Assembly (NCBI GenBank): GCA_947589435.1
Contig: CANQBI010000010.1
Coordinates: 1 to 46,577, forward strand
Direction of reading: 5' to 3'
DNA length: 46,577 bases
DNA from: an uncultured Bacilli bacterium
Lineage (GTDB): Bacteria > Bacillota_I > Bacilli_A > RF39 > UBA660
The notes beneath the pieces were generated by a model. That model was not told the origin of the DNA, did not search any database, and worked only from the letters and a program-made list of their open reading frames with translations. Positions within the stretch are counted from its first letter, which is position 1, and the number at the start of each line of letters is the position of its first letter. Both the position numbers and the translations under genes were made by a program. This document shows, in pieces, positions 1 through 7,598 of this stretch.

Positions 1-3
1 TTT

Positions 4-34
4 ATATTAAAATTTTCATTTTAATATCTTTTTT
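4..34. terminator. Terminator-like hairpin at the window edge
   Basis: A 10-bp inverted repeat (ATATTAAAAT / ATTTTAATAT, loop of about 4) is followed on the plus strand by a run of T. On the minus strand it lies downstream of the gene ending at 81, so it may end transcription both ways. The window edge cuts its context. Confidence 0.4.
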
Positions 35-80
35 CTTCTAGTGTGTCTTGTTTTCCATAAAACTTTTCACACTATCTATC

Positions 81-836
81 TTATTTAGTTCTTGTTAATA
101 TTAAACCTTCATTATGATTACAAATATTAAAACTAACTTTTTTATTTTCTTTTATTTCTTCCGGAATTATTATTTTTTGATTTTCTGTACCACTTTTAGC
201 AATAACATCTAATTCATAAGGATTTAAGGAAGATGTAGGTACTTCCATACTTAAAAGTCTTTCGATATAAGCATTATCTAAAATACCATGATTGTTCTTA
301 AAACTAATTCTATTATAATAAGGTAAATAATGCATTAATAAAGTATACATTTGATAAAGGGCCATACGAGATGGAAAAATATCTAATTTATAATGATTGT
401 CTTTATCTTTATCTCCATCTTTAAGTTTTATTTCTTCTGAATTAATATATTTAGTAAAATCAGAATCCAGAATTAATTTGGCATATTCTGAAAAATCTAA
501 TATATTTTCTTCGTTAGTTTGAATTGGAAAACTTGGAAAACAATTCTTATATTCCCCATCAACAAGTCCAATAGTTATAGAATCGAATCTTGGACAAAAA
601 TTTAGCATTTTTTTAATTTTATCTAATAATAAAGTTAATTTACTATAATCCTTATCAAAATAAAGAATAAGACACTTATAATTAGTTTTTTTAACATAAA
701 TAGGGTTAAAATAATAGTCAATGATTTTTTTATCCTTAACTACACAATATTCTTTTAATTTATTTATCTTTTGATAATTTTCTAAATATTCTTTTTGTAA
801 CCCCAATAACACTCTTTCAACAGTATAATTTTCCAT
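81..836 (-). CDS. Hypothetical soluble protein, 251 aa
   Basis: I do not recognise this protein. It is 251 residues, without signal peptide or membrane segment, rich in Lys, Asn, Tyr and Ile as expected for the base composition. The start ATG at 836 has a GGAGG ribosome site just upstream. It lies directly after a terminator that ends the upstream coiled-coil gene, so it may be a separate unit. No catalytic motif is visible. It is last in the minus-strand series of lineage-specific genes at 0.08-3.3 kb. Confidence 0.7.
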   Translation of the reverse strand: MENYTVERVLLGLQKEYLENYQKINKLKEYCVVKDKKIIDYYFNPIYVKKTNYKCLILYFDKDYSKLTLLLDKIKKMLNFCPRFDSITIGLVDGEYKNCFPSFPIQTNEENILDFSEYAKLILDSDFTKYINSEEIKLKDGDKDKDNHYKLDIFPSRMALYQMYTLLMHYLPYYNRISFKNNHGILDNAYIERLLSMEVPTSSLNPYELDVIAKSGTENQKIIIPEEIKENKKVSFNICNHNEGLILTRTK

Positions 837-863
837 ATAACCTCCATATAATTAATTTTACCA

Positions 864-901
864 CAAAATAAAATTAGAAAAAACTTATTTTCTTTCTAAT
901 T
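864..901 (-). terminator. Intrinsic terminator overlapping a gene end
   Basis: On the minus strand the last codons and stop of the 885-1574 gene form a stem of about 9 bp (AATTAGAAA / TTTCTAATT) followed by TTATTTT. Confidence 0.6.
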
Positions 902-1574
902 TCAATTTTTTTCCTTCTTCTTTTGTTTCGATATTTAATTTCATTGCTTGTTCATTTGTTAAATCATAGTTATCTGTTTGACTTTGAGTATTTATAATTT
1001 CTTCAATGCTTTTAATAGCGCCTTCTAATTCATTTAGCTTTTGTTCTTTAATTTCATGTAATGATTTTTTTAATTCTAATTCTTCAACAACAACTTCTTT
1101 TCTCTTTTTAGCATTTTCTAATTCTAAAGAAATTTCTTCTAAATTATATTTCTTATTAACCTTATTTATATGAATAATATCCGTAACTGGCATAGATACC
1201 CCTAAAGCTACTTCAATGACCGCTAAAACATACATAATTGCTCTAACGATAGATGGACAAGTATAAGTAGTACCAAAAATCATATAAACAGAAAAAGCCA
1301 CTAAACCAAAATAAAATAAATTTACGATAATGTTGGAAACTATATATAAAGGTTCTCCATCTGGATTAGAAAAGTAACTTTTAAGTATTCCTTTAAATGA
1401 TTTACCATTTTTTAATATAAACTCATTTTTTTCTAACTTTTTAATTTTATCAGAAGAATATAATTCGTCTCTTTCTTTAGATAATTTTTCTATTTCTTTA
1501 GTTATATCAACATCTTCACCTAGTATTGTTTCATATGTACTTTTTAATTTTTCTAATAATTCTTTATTGTTCAT
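885..1574 (-). CDS. Coiled-coil protein with two membrane helices, paralogue 1
   Basis: 229 residues. A charged, predicted coiled-coil N-terminus (about 1-50) is followed by two hydrophobic helices (about 75-100 and 108-132) and a long Lys/Glu-rich coiled coil (about 140-205). It is a paralogue of the next gene upstream: both share NGKSFKG near residue 57, near-identical coiled coils and the same end LKLERK. Both cytoplasmic ends are probably charged, with a membrane hairpin between them. I do not recognise the family; its function is unknown. The ribosome site is AGAGGG before the ATG at 1574. Confidence 0.75.
   Translation of the reverse strand: MNNKELLEKLKSTYETILGEDVDITKEIEKLSKERDELYSSDKIKKLEKNEFILKNGKSFKGILKSYFSNPDGEPLYIVSNIIVNLFYFGLVAFSVYMIFGTTYTCPSIVRAIMYVLAVIEVALGVSMPVTDIIHINKVNKKYNLEEISLELENAKKRKEVVVEELELKKSLHEIKEQKLNELEGAIKSIEEIINTQSQTDNYDLTNEQAMKLNIETKEEGKKLKLERK
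1039..1133. repeat. 95-nt direct repeat, copy 1
   Basis: This stretch appears identical base for base to 1752-1846. It encodes the same segment of the coiled coil in the two adjacent paralogues, about 713 nt apart, and suggests recent duplication or gene conversion. Confidence 0.85.
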
Positions 1575-1600
1575 TTTCCAAAACCCTCTAATAAATTATT

Positions 1601-2299
1601 TTACTTTCTTTCTAATTTTAACTTCTTTTCTTCTTTTTCATATGTATTTAATTCCACTACTTGCTCATCAGTTAAATCAAAATTATCTACTGAATTTTGA
1701 GTATTAATAATTTCTTCAATGCTTTTAATTGCCCCTTCTAGTTCATCTAATTTTTGTTCTTTAATTTCATGTAATGATTTTTTTAATTCTAATTCTTCAA
1801 CAACAACTTCTTTTCTCTTTTTAGCATTTTCTAATTCTAAAGAAATATCTTCTAATTTGTATTTTTTATTAACCTTATTTATATTTATTATTGAAGATAT
1901 AGGTATAGCTAATAATGACCCCGCTAAAATGGCATCTAAAAAATATAATATTTTCATTCCAATTTCAGGAAAAGCTTTATGTTCAGAAATAATATATTCA
2001 TAATGTCCAATGTAAGCCGCTCCTGCTAAAACAAGTAAAATAACAGCATCAAAAATGTTATTAAATACACAATTTGCCCCACCAGTTGGAGATGCAAAAA
2101 AGCTCTTCATTTTTCCTTTGAATGATTTACCATTCTTTAAAATAAATTCTTTTTCTTCTAATTTTTTAATTTTATCACTATGGTATAACTCATTATATTC
2201 TTGAACAAGTTTCTCAAATTCTATAGATAATTCTTTATCCTCAGTTAATATTGTTTCGTATTTATCATTTAATATTTTTAATAATTCTTCGTTATTCAT
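1601..2299 (-). CDS. Coiled-coil protein with two membrane helices, paralogue 2
   Basis: Same architecture as the gene at 885-1574: N-terminal coiled coil, NGKSFKG motif, two hydrophobic helices (FDAVILLVLAGAAYIG and the LDAILAGSLLAIPI segment) and a C-terminal coiled coil. I place the start at ATG 2299 because GGAGGTTTTGAAA precedes it; an earlier in-frame start at 2314 would include that ribosome site. It follows the 2325-2894 gene by about 25 nt, so the three genes are probably co-transcribed. Divergence is concentrated in the membrane helices, while the coiled coil is almost unchanged. Function unknown. Confidence 0.75.
   Translation of the reverse strand: MNNEELLKILNDKYETILTEDKELSIEFEKLVQEYNELYHSDKIKKLEEKEFILKNGKSFKGKMKSFFASPTGGANCVFNNIFDAVILLVLAGAAYIGHYEYIISEHKAFPEIGMKILYFLDAILAGSLLAIPISSIININKVNKKYKLEDISLELENAKKRKEVVVEELELKKSLHEIKEQKLDELEGAIKSIEEIINTQNSVDNFDLTDEQVVELNTYEKEEKKLKLERK
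1752..1846. repeat. 95-nt direct repeat, copy 2
   Basis: Second copy of the exact repeat at 1039-1133, in the same reading frame of the paralogous gene. Confidence 0.85.
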
Positions 2300-2324
2300 T
2301 TTCAAAACCTCCAACTACTTTAAT

Positions 2325-2894
2325 TTATTTTCTAATTCTAGCTCTAACTAAACTTTTCTCTTTTTCTTTTTCATAACTTAAATTTTCAAAATAATTTACT
2401 TCTTTTTCTTCTTCTCTAAAATTATGTTTTTCTTTTAACTTTGCAATTTCTTTTTCTAATTCTGGTTTTCTTTCTTTTATTTCTTGTAATCTTTCTTCAT
2501 AAATTGTGAGTTCTTCTTTTTCATACTTATGTTTACAAAATATACAACTTTCAGTGAAACCCAAACCCAAAGCCCAAACTAATAGAGATAAAATCATTTC
2601 TGCATTATCCCAACTAAAAGGTTTAAAAATGGGAGTAAATACTCCTAGAGTCATTATGAAAACTAACAAAACAGATATACTAAGTCTTTTATTTTGTCTC
2701 ATAAATTTATTAATTTTATCTATACTTTCTAATAATTCTTCTTTTGTTTCTTCTAATATTTCTAATTCATCTTCTTTATTTAGAATATCCACCATTTCTG
2801 TATTTCCGGCATTTGCTTTAATAAAACGCATTCTTCCTTCTTCATTAGTTGTTATCCATTCATCATCTTTTATATTTTTAAATTCGACATTCAT
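2325..2894 (-). CDS. Coiled-coil membrane protein, distant third family member
   Basis: 189 residues from ATG 2894, preceded by GGAGGTTTTGAAA, the same leader as the 1601-2299 gene. An N-terminal soluble part and short coiled coil lead to two hydrophobic helices (SISVLLVFIMTLGVFT and the LSLLVWALGLGF segment), then a Glu/Lys-rich coiled coil. A TATAAT at 2917-2922 supports a promoter right in front, which rules out the longer in-frame start at 2933 because that would lie upstream of the -10. Same overall topology as its two downstream neighbours but without clear sequence identity. Function unknown. Confidence 0.7.
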   Translation of the reverse strand: MNVEFKNIKDDEWITTNEEGRMRFIKANAGNTEMVDILNKEDELEILEETKEELLESIDKINKFMRQNKRLSISVLLVFIMTLGVFTPIFKPFSWDNAEMILSLLVWALGLGFTESCIFCKHKYEKEELTIYEERLQEIKERKPELEKEIAKLKEKHNFREEEKEVNYFENLSYEKEKEKSLVRARIRK

Positions 2895-2916
2895 TTTCAA
2901 AACCTCCAGTGAAAAT

Positions 2917-2922
2917 ATTATA
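2917..2922 (-). promoter_or_regulatory. -10 element for the coiled-coil gene group
   Basis: TATAAT on the minus strand about 23 nt upstream of the ATG at 2894. No convincing -35 was seen. Confidence 0.45.
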
Positions 2923-2929
2923 ACACAGC

Positions 2930-2962
2930 ACAAAAAAAGAAAAAAGAGATTTCTCTCTTTAA
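2930..2962 (-). terminator. Terminator after the histidine-repeat gene
   Basis: Minus strand AAAGAGA-GAAA-TCTCTTT followed by a T-rich tract. Confidence 0.8.
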
Positions 2963-2980
2963 TTAAACTATAAATATGTT

Positions 2981-3331
2981 TTATCTACCTCTATGATGTT
3001 CTTCGGTTTTATCCATAGTCATAAAATATTCATCCTCAGTCATATGATGATCTTTTATATATCCAAGCAAAGTCATATGATGACTCGTTAAATAATCATC
3101 CATAGTCATATTATGATTTTTTAAATATTCTTGCAAAAACATATGATGTTCCTTTAAATAATCATCTACAGTCATTTTAGGAAATTCTTCAGGTAAATCA
3201 CCATCAAAATCCGGAAAGTGAAGTTTACTTAAATCCAGACTTTCTGAAAGAATAGTATCACCTGTTTTTTTTAATGGTGGAATATCTAAACCTTTCAAAT
3301 TTTCTAATTCTTCCTTTGATATTTCGTTCAT
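2981..3331 (-). CDS. Histidine-rich 11-residue tandem-repeat protein
   Basis: 116 residues with a strong ribosome site (AAGGAGG) before ATG 3331 and TATAAT upstream. The C-terminal half holds five back-to-back 11-residue units: MTVDDYLKEHH, MFLQEYLKNHN, MTMDDYLTSHH, MTLLGYIKDHH and MTEDEYFMTMD, consensus M-T-x-D-D-Y-L-x-x-H-H, ending with another His pair. The DNA shows the 33-nt period as recurring CATATGATG-like words. Regular His-His pairs and acidic residues could bind a metal, but no known family is recognised. The N-terminal half (about 1-50) is acidic and Pro/Leu-rich. Flanked by terminators on both sides, so it is its own transcription unit. Confidence 0.75.
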   Translation of the reverse strand: MNEISKEELENLKGLDIPPLKKTGDTILSESLDLSKLHFPDFDGDLPEEFPKMTVDDYLKEHHMFLQEYLKNHNMTMDDYLTSHHMTLLGYIKDHHMTEDEYFMTMDKTEEHHRGR

Positions 3332-3425
3332 AAAATATCCTCCTTTTTGTTATTATACCATCTATATACATACTTTATTGAATTTAACATCAAAAAGCCA
3401 TGTAAAGTATTGTAAATTTATTTGC

Positions 3426-3457
3426 GAAGAAAAAAGAGATTGCTCTCTTAATTCTTC
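3426..3457 (-). terminator. Terminator after cdaR
   Basis: Minus strand GAAGAATTAAGAGA-GCAA-TCTCTTTTTTCTTC; the stop codon of cdaR lies in the stem. Confidence 0.8.
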
Positions 3458-4890
3458 GTAATTTTAACTTGAATTGTATTGGTTACTTCATAAGAAACTA
3501 ATGGGTTATTGTTATCAACTTTTACTTTGATATCATGAACACCTTCACCAAGACCAGCAAGGTCAACATAAGCTCTTATATTACTTGCATTAATGGCATC
3601 AATATTCGATTTAACACCCTTAACTTGAACTTGAGGATGTCCTCCCGCAATGATAACGGCACTATAACCATCAGCTAAGTTTCTATTAGTAATATCACTA
3701 ACTTCAACGGTCTTTTGCTCTTCATCACCAAATGTTACTTTAATCGTCGCATTTTTTAGACTTATATCTCTTACGCCCTTAGGTTTTCTAATAACAACTG
3801 TATAATTTTCGACAGCATTTGAGCCTGCTCCATCAACATTTATAACTACCGGTACAGATGTAATATCTTTAATGTCCGCTTCTTCGCCATAGATATCTAC
3901 AGATAGAGAAGCACTATTGTTGATTGTGATGGCCGCAATGGCTTTACCATTAACAAGATTACCTGTTGTAGTTACTTGAAGTGGCACGGTATTTTTATAA
4001 CTTGATAAGACAATCGTACCTGTTAAAGACCCTGGAACAATTTCCACATTTTTAATTATTTCCCCATTAGAGTCATAAGCCACTAATGGAATATTGGTAA
4101 TTTCATAAGTACCTTCTTCCGTATACTTTTCTTTACCATCATATTCTTTATGTTCTCTTATTTCATCTTTCGTATAAGTTAAAGATACTAAAGCTTTAAT
4201 AGTAGATATACTATTAATAGCTTCTTCACTACCTTTAACAACTACTTCGCTACTATCAAGTGAGACACTAGAGACACTTAATTTACTATTTAATTTATCA
4301 ATATTTATAAGTTCATATTCTACGGATTTAACTTCACTAACCTTATCATCTATTTCCACATTTAAATATGAAGGATCCAAGATGTAATCAACAGAATCAA
4401 TAGACTTAGAATAAGTAAAATAAACTTTATAAGTACCAGCTTCCGTATATTTAGATAGGTTTAATTCAACCTCAAATTCGCCAAGTTGTTTGGCAAGATA
4501 GATATCACTTTTTCTGCCCGCAATGGTAATATCCACTGTATCCGGGATATTTTCCACTACAAAAGCTTCTTCATTATAAACGACATTTACCGGAACATTC
4601 TTAATAATTTCGGCTTCCGTATCTACTAAACTAATAACTTTGTTATCAATTAGTAAGAAACAAATAACGGCAAAAATTAATGATAAAACAATTAAGAAAT
4701 GCGGTCTATTTAATAGTTTATTGAAACTAACATTACTACCACTAGTAGCTTTCGAAATATTATAAACTAGTCTTGTTATAGGCATAATGATAAATTTATC
4801 AATAAATTTAAAGATAGCCTCAAAGAAACGATAGATAACTCGACCTATTTTAATCAAAAACTTACGCATCTTCTTCACCACTTTCATCAT
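3448..4890 (-). CDS. cdaR: CdaR (YbbR-domain) regulator of diadenylate cyclase
   Basis: 480 residues. An amphipathic, basic N-terminus and one membrane helix (PHFLIVLSLIFAVICFLLI, about 63-82) precede an extracytoplasmic part made of successive YbbR-type beta domains, seen as repeated segments with the pattern of GTYxVxxTYS and EIVPGSLTG. In Bacilli, CdaR binds the membrane cyclase CdaA and tunes c-di-AMP synthesis. The gene overlaps the end of cdaA by 29 nt, the conserved cdaA-cdaR order, implying translational coupling. The ATG at 4890 has GAGG about 6-9 nt upstream; ATG at 4866, overlapping the cdaA stop, is an alternative. Often followed by glmM, which is absent here. Confidence 0.93.
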   Translation of the reverse strand: MMKVVKKMRKFLIKIGRVIYRFFEAIFKFIDKFIIMPITRLVYNISKATSGSNVSFNKLLNRPHFLIVLSLIFAVICFLLIDNKVISLVDTEAEIIKNVPVNVVYNEEAFVVENIPDTVDITIAGRKSDIYLAKQLGEFEVELNLSKYTEAGTYKVYFTYSKSIDSVDYILDPSYLNVEIDDKVSEVKSVEYELINIDKLNSKLSVSSVSLDSSEVVVKGSEEAINSISTIKALVSLTYTKDEIREHKEYDGKEKYTEEGTYEITNIPLVAYDSNGEIIKNVEIVPGSLTGTIVLSSYKNTVPLQVTTTGNLVNGKAIAAITINNSASLSVDIYGEEADIKDITSVPVVINVDGAGSNAVENYTVVIRKPKGVRDISLKNATIKVTFGDEEQKTVEVSDITNRNLADGYSAVIIAGGHPQVQVKGVKSNIDAINASNIRAYVDLAGLGEGVHDIKVKVDNNNPLVSYEVTNTIQVKITKN

Positions 4891-5680
4891 CTTCAGCCTC
4901 GAAGAATACTTCAGTCTTTGGACTTAATTCTTCAATTAATTTCATTCTAAATTCATCTAAAGTTAAGTTATATAATAATTCATTATTGCAAGCAATGGAA
5001 ATTCTTCCATTTTCTTCGGAAACAATTAACGCAATGGCATCACTTTCTTCGGCAATACCTAAAGCCGCTCTATGACGGGTTCCAAGTCTTTTGGAAATAC
5101 TTGGATTCATACTCGTTTTAAATACGGCTCCGGCACAAGTAATTCTATCTCCTTGAATAATTACCCCACCATCATGCATTGGGGAATTAGGAAAGAAAAT
5201 AGTTTCCAATAAATCATCCGTTAAATCAGCATAAACTTTGGTCGCATTCTTAATGTATTCTTCCAAAGATATTTCTCTTTCAATAACCATTAAAGCTCCA
5301 ATGCGATTTTTCTTAAAGTATTCGACACTCTTCATGATTTCATAAACAACTTTTTCTCTTTCATCAACTGTTAAAATCTTATGTCTTCCTAAAAGTTGGG
5401 TTCTTCCTAAAGACTCTAAAACACTTCTAATCTCCGGTTGAAAGATAACAATAATGGCTAAAGGTCCCCAAGCCACAATATACTCAAGCAATACTCCAAC
5501 TGTATATAAATTTAATAAATCACTTAATATTTTAATAATAAGGATTATAACTACCCCTTTAACAATCAATACCATTTTAATATTGTTTTTAACATTTTTT
5601 AAAATATAATAAAATGCTAACCAAACAATACCAATATCAATTATTTTCGTAAATATACTCCATATACCTGATAGGTCCAT
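4862..5680 (-). CDS. cdaA: Membrane diadenylate cyclase CdaA
   Basis: 272 residues. Three N-terminal membrane helices (about 10-30, 36-56, 62-82) are followed by a DAC domain (about 95-255) with the catalytic motifs MHDGGVII and GTRHRAALG. The enzyme condenses two ATP into c-di-AMP, an essential messenger for potassium, osmotic and wall balance in Bacillota. Residues of both active-site motifs are present, so it should be active. GGAGTG precedes ATG 5680. TATAAT lies upstream around 5715. It is the first gene of the cdaA-cdaR pair. Confidence 0.96.
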   Translation of the reverse strand: MDLSGIWSIFTKIIDIGIVWLAFYYILKNVKNNIKMVLIVKGVVIILIIKILSDLLNLYTVGVLLEYIVAWGPLAIIVIFQPEIRSVLESLGRTQLLGRHKILTVDEREKVVYEIMKSVEYFKKNRIGALMVIEREISLEEYIKNATKVYADLTDDLLETIFFPNSPMHDGGVIIQGDRITCAGAVFKTSMNPSISKRLGTRHRAALGIAEESDAIALIVSEENGRISIACNNELLYNLTLDEFRMKLIEELSPKTEVFFEAEDDESGEEDA

Positions 5681-5730
5681 AAATTCACTCCTTTATTTAA
5701 TACTTAAATTATTATAGCAAATATTTTGCA

Positions 5731-5753
5731 AAATAAAAAGTCCCTTAGGACTC
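5731..5753 (-). terminator. Terminator between the acidic membrane gene and cdaA
   Basis: Minus strand AGTCC-TAAG-GGACT followed by TTTTTATTTT. Confidence 0.85.
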
Positions 5754-6053
5754 TATTTCGGTTTTTGTTTCTTCTTTTTCTTCAGTTTCTTTTTCTTCTT
5801 CTAATATATTAACTTCTTTTGTTTCTGGATTAATGTCTTTAGAATTTACTACCATATCCGATAGTTTTTTATCTTCAGAAATCATAATATTTTCTAAAGA
5901 TTCTTCATCTAATTCTTCTTCTTGTTTTTTAAGTAAATCTTTTTTACTTCTCTTCGTGTCATAAATATAACCAATTAAGGCAAATAAGAGCAAAATGGTT
6001 ATTGTTAAAAACCACGCATAATTATTACCAATAAATTCTCCAATTTTTTCCAT
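5745..6053 (-). CDS. Small membrane-anchored acidic protein
   Basis: 102 residues: one N-terminal membrane helix (about 12-29, AWFLTITILLLFALIGYIYD) followed by a basic patch and then a Glu/Lys-rich cytoplasmic or external tail that becomes almost all Glu, Lys and Thr at the end. It follows the DUF3048 gene by about 38 nt and precedes a terminator, so it is probably the last gene of the pilin-rnr-smpB unit. No family recognised. Confidence 0.7.
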   Translation of the reverse strand: MEKIGEFIGNNYAWFLTITILLLFALIGYIYDTKRSKKDLLKKQEEELDEESLENIMISEDKKLSDMVVNSKDINPETKEVNILEEEKETEEKEETKTEIES

Positions 6054-6091
6054 TTAATCCTCCTAGTTAATTATATTATCTTATTTATATT

Positions 6092-7174
6092 TTATGAAAT
6101 TTTTAATTCTTGTCCTTCTGGTTCTATTTGAATAAAGGTATTACCATCATTTAAAGTAATCTCTTCCCCATTTAAATAGGTATACTTAGTTTGACATTCC
6201 CGGCATTCTTTATACCAATTAATTTTAACAGCATAACCATCAGTTATAAAGTATCCTTCCCCACTACCGATATTATGTAAGTCTTGACGGTCATCATCAT
6301 CTCCCGGAATAGTGGTATTTTTAACTTTATAAGTAATAATGTTAGTAACTTTTAATTGTTCACCCGTGGCACTATCTTTATGAGAGACACCATTAACACT
6401 TCTAAGGTAAGTATGACTATCTTCATCATATTCATAAGTTACATAATTATTTTTGGCATAGTAAATATCTACTCTACTCGCCTTAGTAGTATTTTCCATA
6501 TCCTTTATATTAATTAAAGATGCACTATAATTAAATAAGTTTTCTTGTTCCGTTTCGGTTCTGTAATTTAGTCTTTCTATTCCTTTATCAATAAGTTCTG
6601 TACTCGTAAATCGACGATGGGAAATATTAACCCCTGGAATTGTCGCCGTCCAAAAGAAAGCTTTATCTCCTATCTTATCTTTAGTATTATCAGAGCCATA
6701 AGTTATACCATTAATATTATTAATACCTAAAGTTTTTAAATCACTTTGAGCTTTAGGACTATAACCCCAATGAACAAAAATAGCATCATTTTCTAGTACA
6801 TAATCAAGGTGATAATGTCTCGTACTTCTAATTGGTCCCACTTCTTCTAAATCTTGATCTTTAAATAAAGCCATAAATCTCGTAGATCCATCCACATAAT
6901 TAATTATTTCATAAACAATATAGGCTTTTTGTAATCCTTTTTGGTTAGGTCTTGCATCTTTTGCATTATTAATCATGATAGCAATAGGTCTTGATTTACT
7001 ATTCTCATCAATTATCTTAATTTCTTCTTTTGGAGTATCAATATTATTTTCTTCTTTGGGCTTTTCTTCTTTTTTATTAGTAAATATTATAACTAAAGCA
7101 ACTCCAACTAAAACAACTAATAATATAATTCCGATTAATAAAATTTTTTTATTTTTTTTACTACTTTTTTTCAT
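6092..7174 (-). CDS. DUF3048 (YerB-like) membrane-anchored protein
   Basis: 360 residues. A Lys-rich start and a membrane helix (about 11-31) anchor an extracytoplasmic domain. The region RPIAIMINNAKDARPNQKG and the later GPIRSTRHYHLDYVL match the DUF3048 family typified by B. subtilis YerB. The helix is a signal anchor and there is no lipobox Cys. Function is not established. The ATG at 7174 sits against the smpB stop, with AGGGTAGG inside the end of smpB as ribosome site, so the two are coupled. A CxxC pair (CRECQ, residues about 322-325) lies near the C-terminus. Confidence 0.85.
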   Translation of the reverse strand: MKKSSKKNKKILLIGIILLVVLVGVALVIIFTNKKEEKPKEENNIDTPKEEIKIIDENSKSRPIAIMINNAKDARPNQKGLQKAYIVYEIINYVDGSTRFMALFKDQDLEEVGPIRSTRHYHLDYVLENDAIFVHWGYSPKAQSDLKTLGINNINGITYGSDNTKDKIGDKAFFWTATIPGVNISHRRFTSTELIDKGIERLNYRTETEQENLFNYSASLINIKDMENTTKASRVDIYYAKNNYVTYEYDEDSHTYLRSVNGVSHKDSATGEQLKVTNIITYKVKNTTIPGDDDDRQDLHNIGSGEGYFITDGYAVKINWYKECRECQTKYTYLNGEEITLNDGNTFIQIEPEGQELKIS

Positions 7175-7175
7175 T

Positions 7176-7598
7176 TTACCTACCCTCTATCTTTTTAATA
7201 TCTCTATTCTTTATAGCTTCTCTTTTATCATAATTTTTCTTACCCCGACAAATACCCACACTTATTTTAAATAAATTTTTCTTTAAATAACCTCTTATTG
7301 GGATTAGAGAATAACCATCTTTTTTAGAGGCCTCTTCTAATTTTTTAATTTCTTTTTTATGAAGTAATAACTTTCTTTCTCTTCTTTCATCATGATTAAA
7401 AATATTTCCTTCTTCATATTTAGCTATATACATATTAATTATATAAGCTTCATTATTTTTTATTCTTATATAAGTATCTTTTAAATCAGCTGAACCTTTT
7501 CTTAAAGATTTAATTTCGGTGCCCACTAAAACAATACCCGCTTCAATTTCGGATTCAATAAAATAATCAAATTTGGCTTTGCGATTAATTATTTCCAT
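7176..7598 (-). CDS. smpB: SsrA-binding protein SmpB
   Basis: 140 residues. SmpB binds tmRNA and delivers it to stalled ribosomes for trans-translation. The family signature is clear: NRKAKFDYFIE at the start, GIVLVGTEIKSLRKG, then the C-terminal tail GKKNYDKREAIKNRD, whose basic helix enters the mRNA channel. I choose ATG 7598 because GAGGTG precedes it; a TTG start at 7610 would include that site. It overlaps the last 14 nt of rnr, the classic rnr-smpB pair. The tmRNA gene itself is not visible in this window. Confidence 0.95.
   Translation of the reverse strand: MEIINRKAKFDYFIESEIEAGIVLVGTEIKSLRKGSADLKDTYIRIKNNEAYIINMYIAKYEEGNIFNHDERRERKLLLHKKEIKKLEEASKKDGYSLIPIRGYLKKNLFKISVGICRGKKNYDKREAIKNRDIKKIEGR

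Noticed and set aside
5320-5330. TTCGACA words in coding sequence as Spo0A boxes
   Set aside because: Inside cdaA and other genes they are explained by codons; only intergenic exact boxes were kept.
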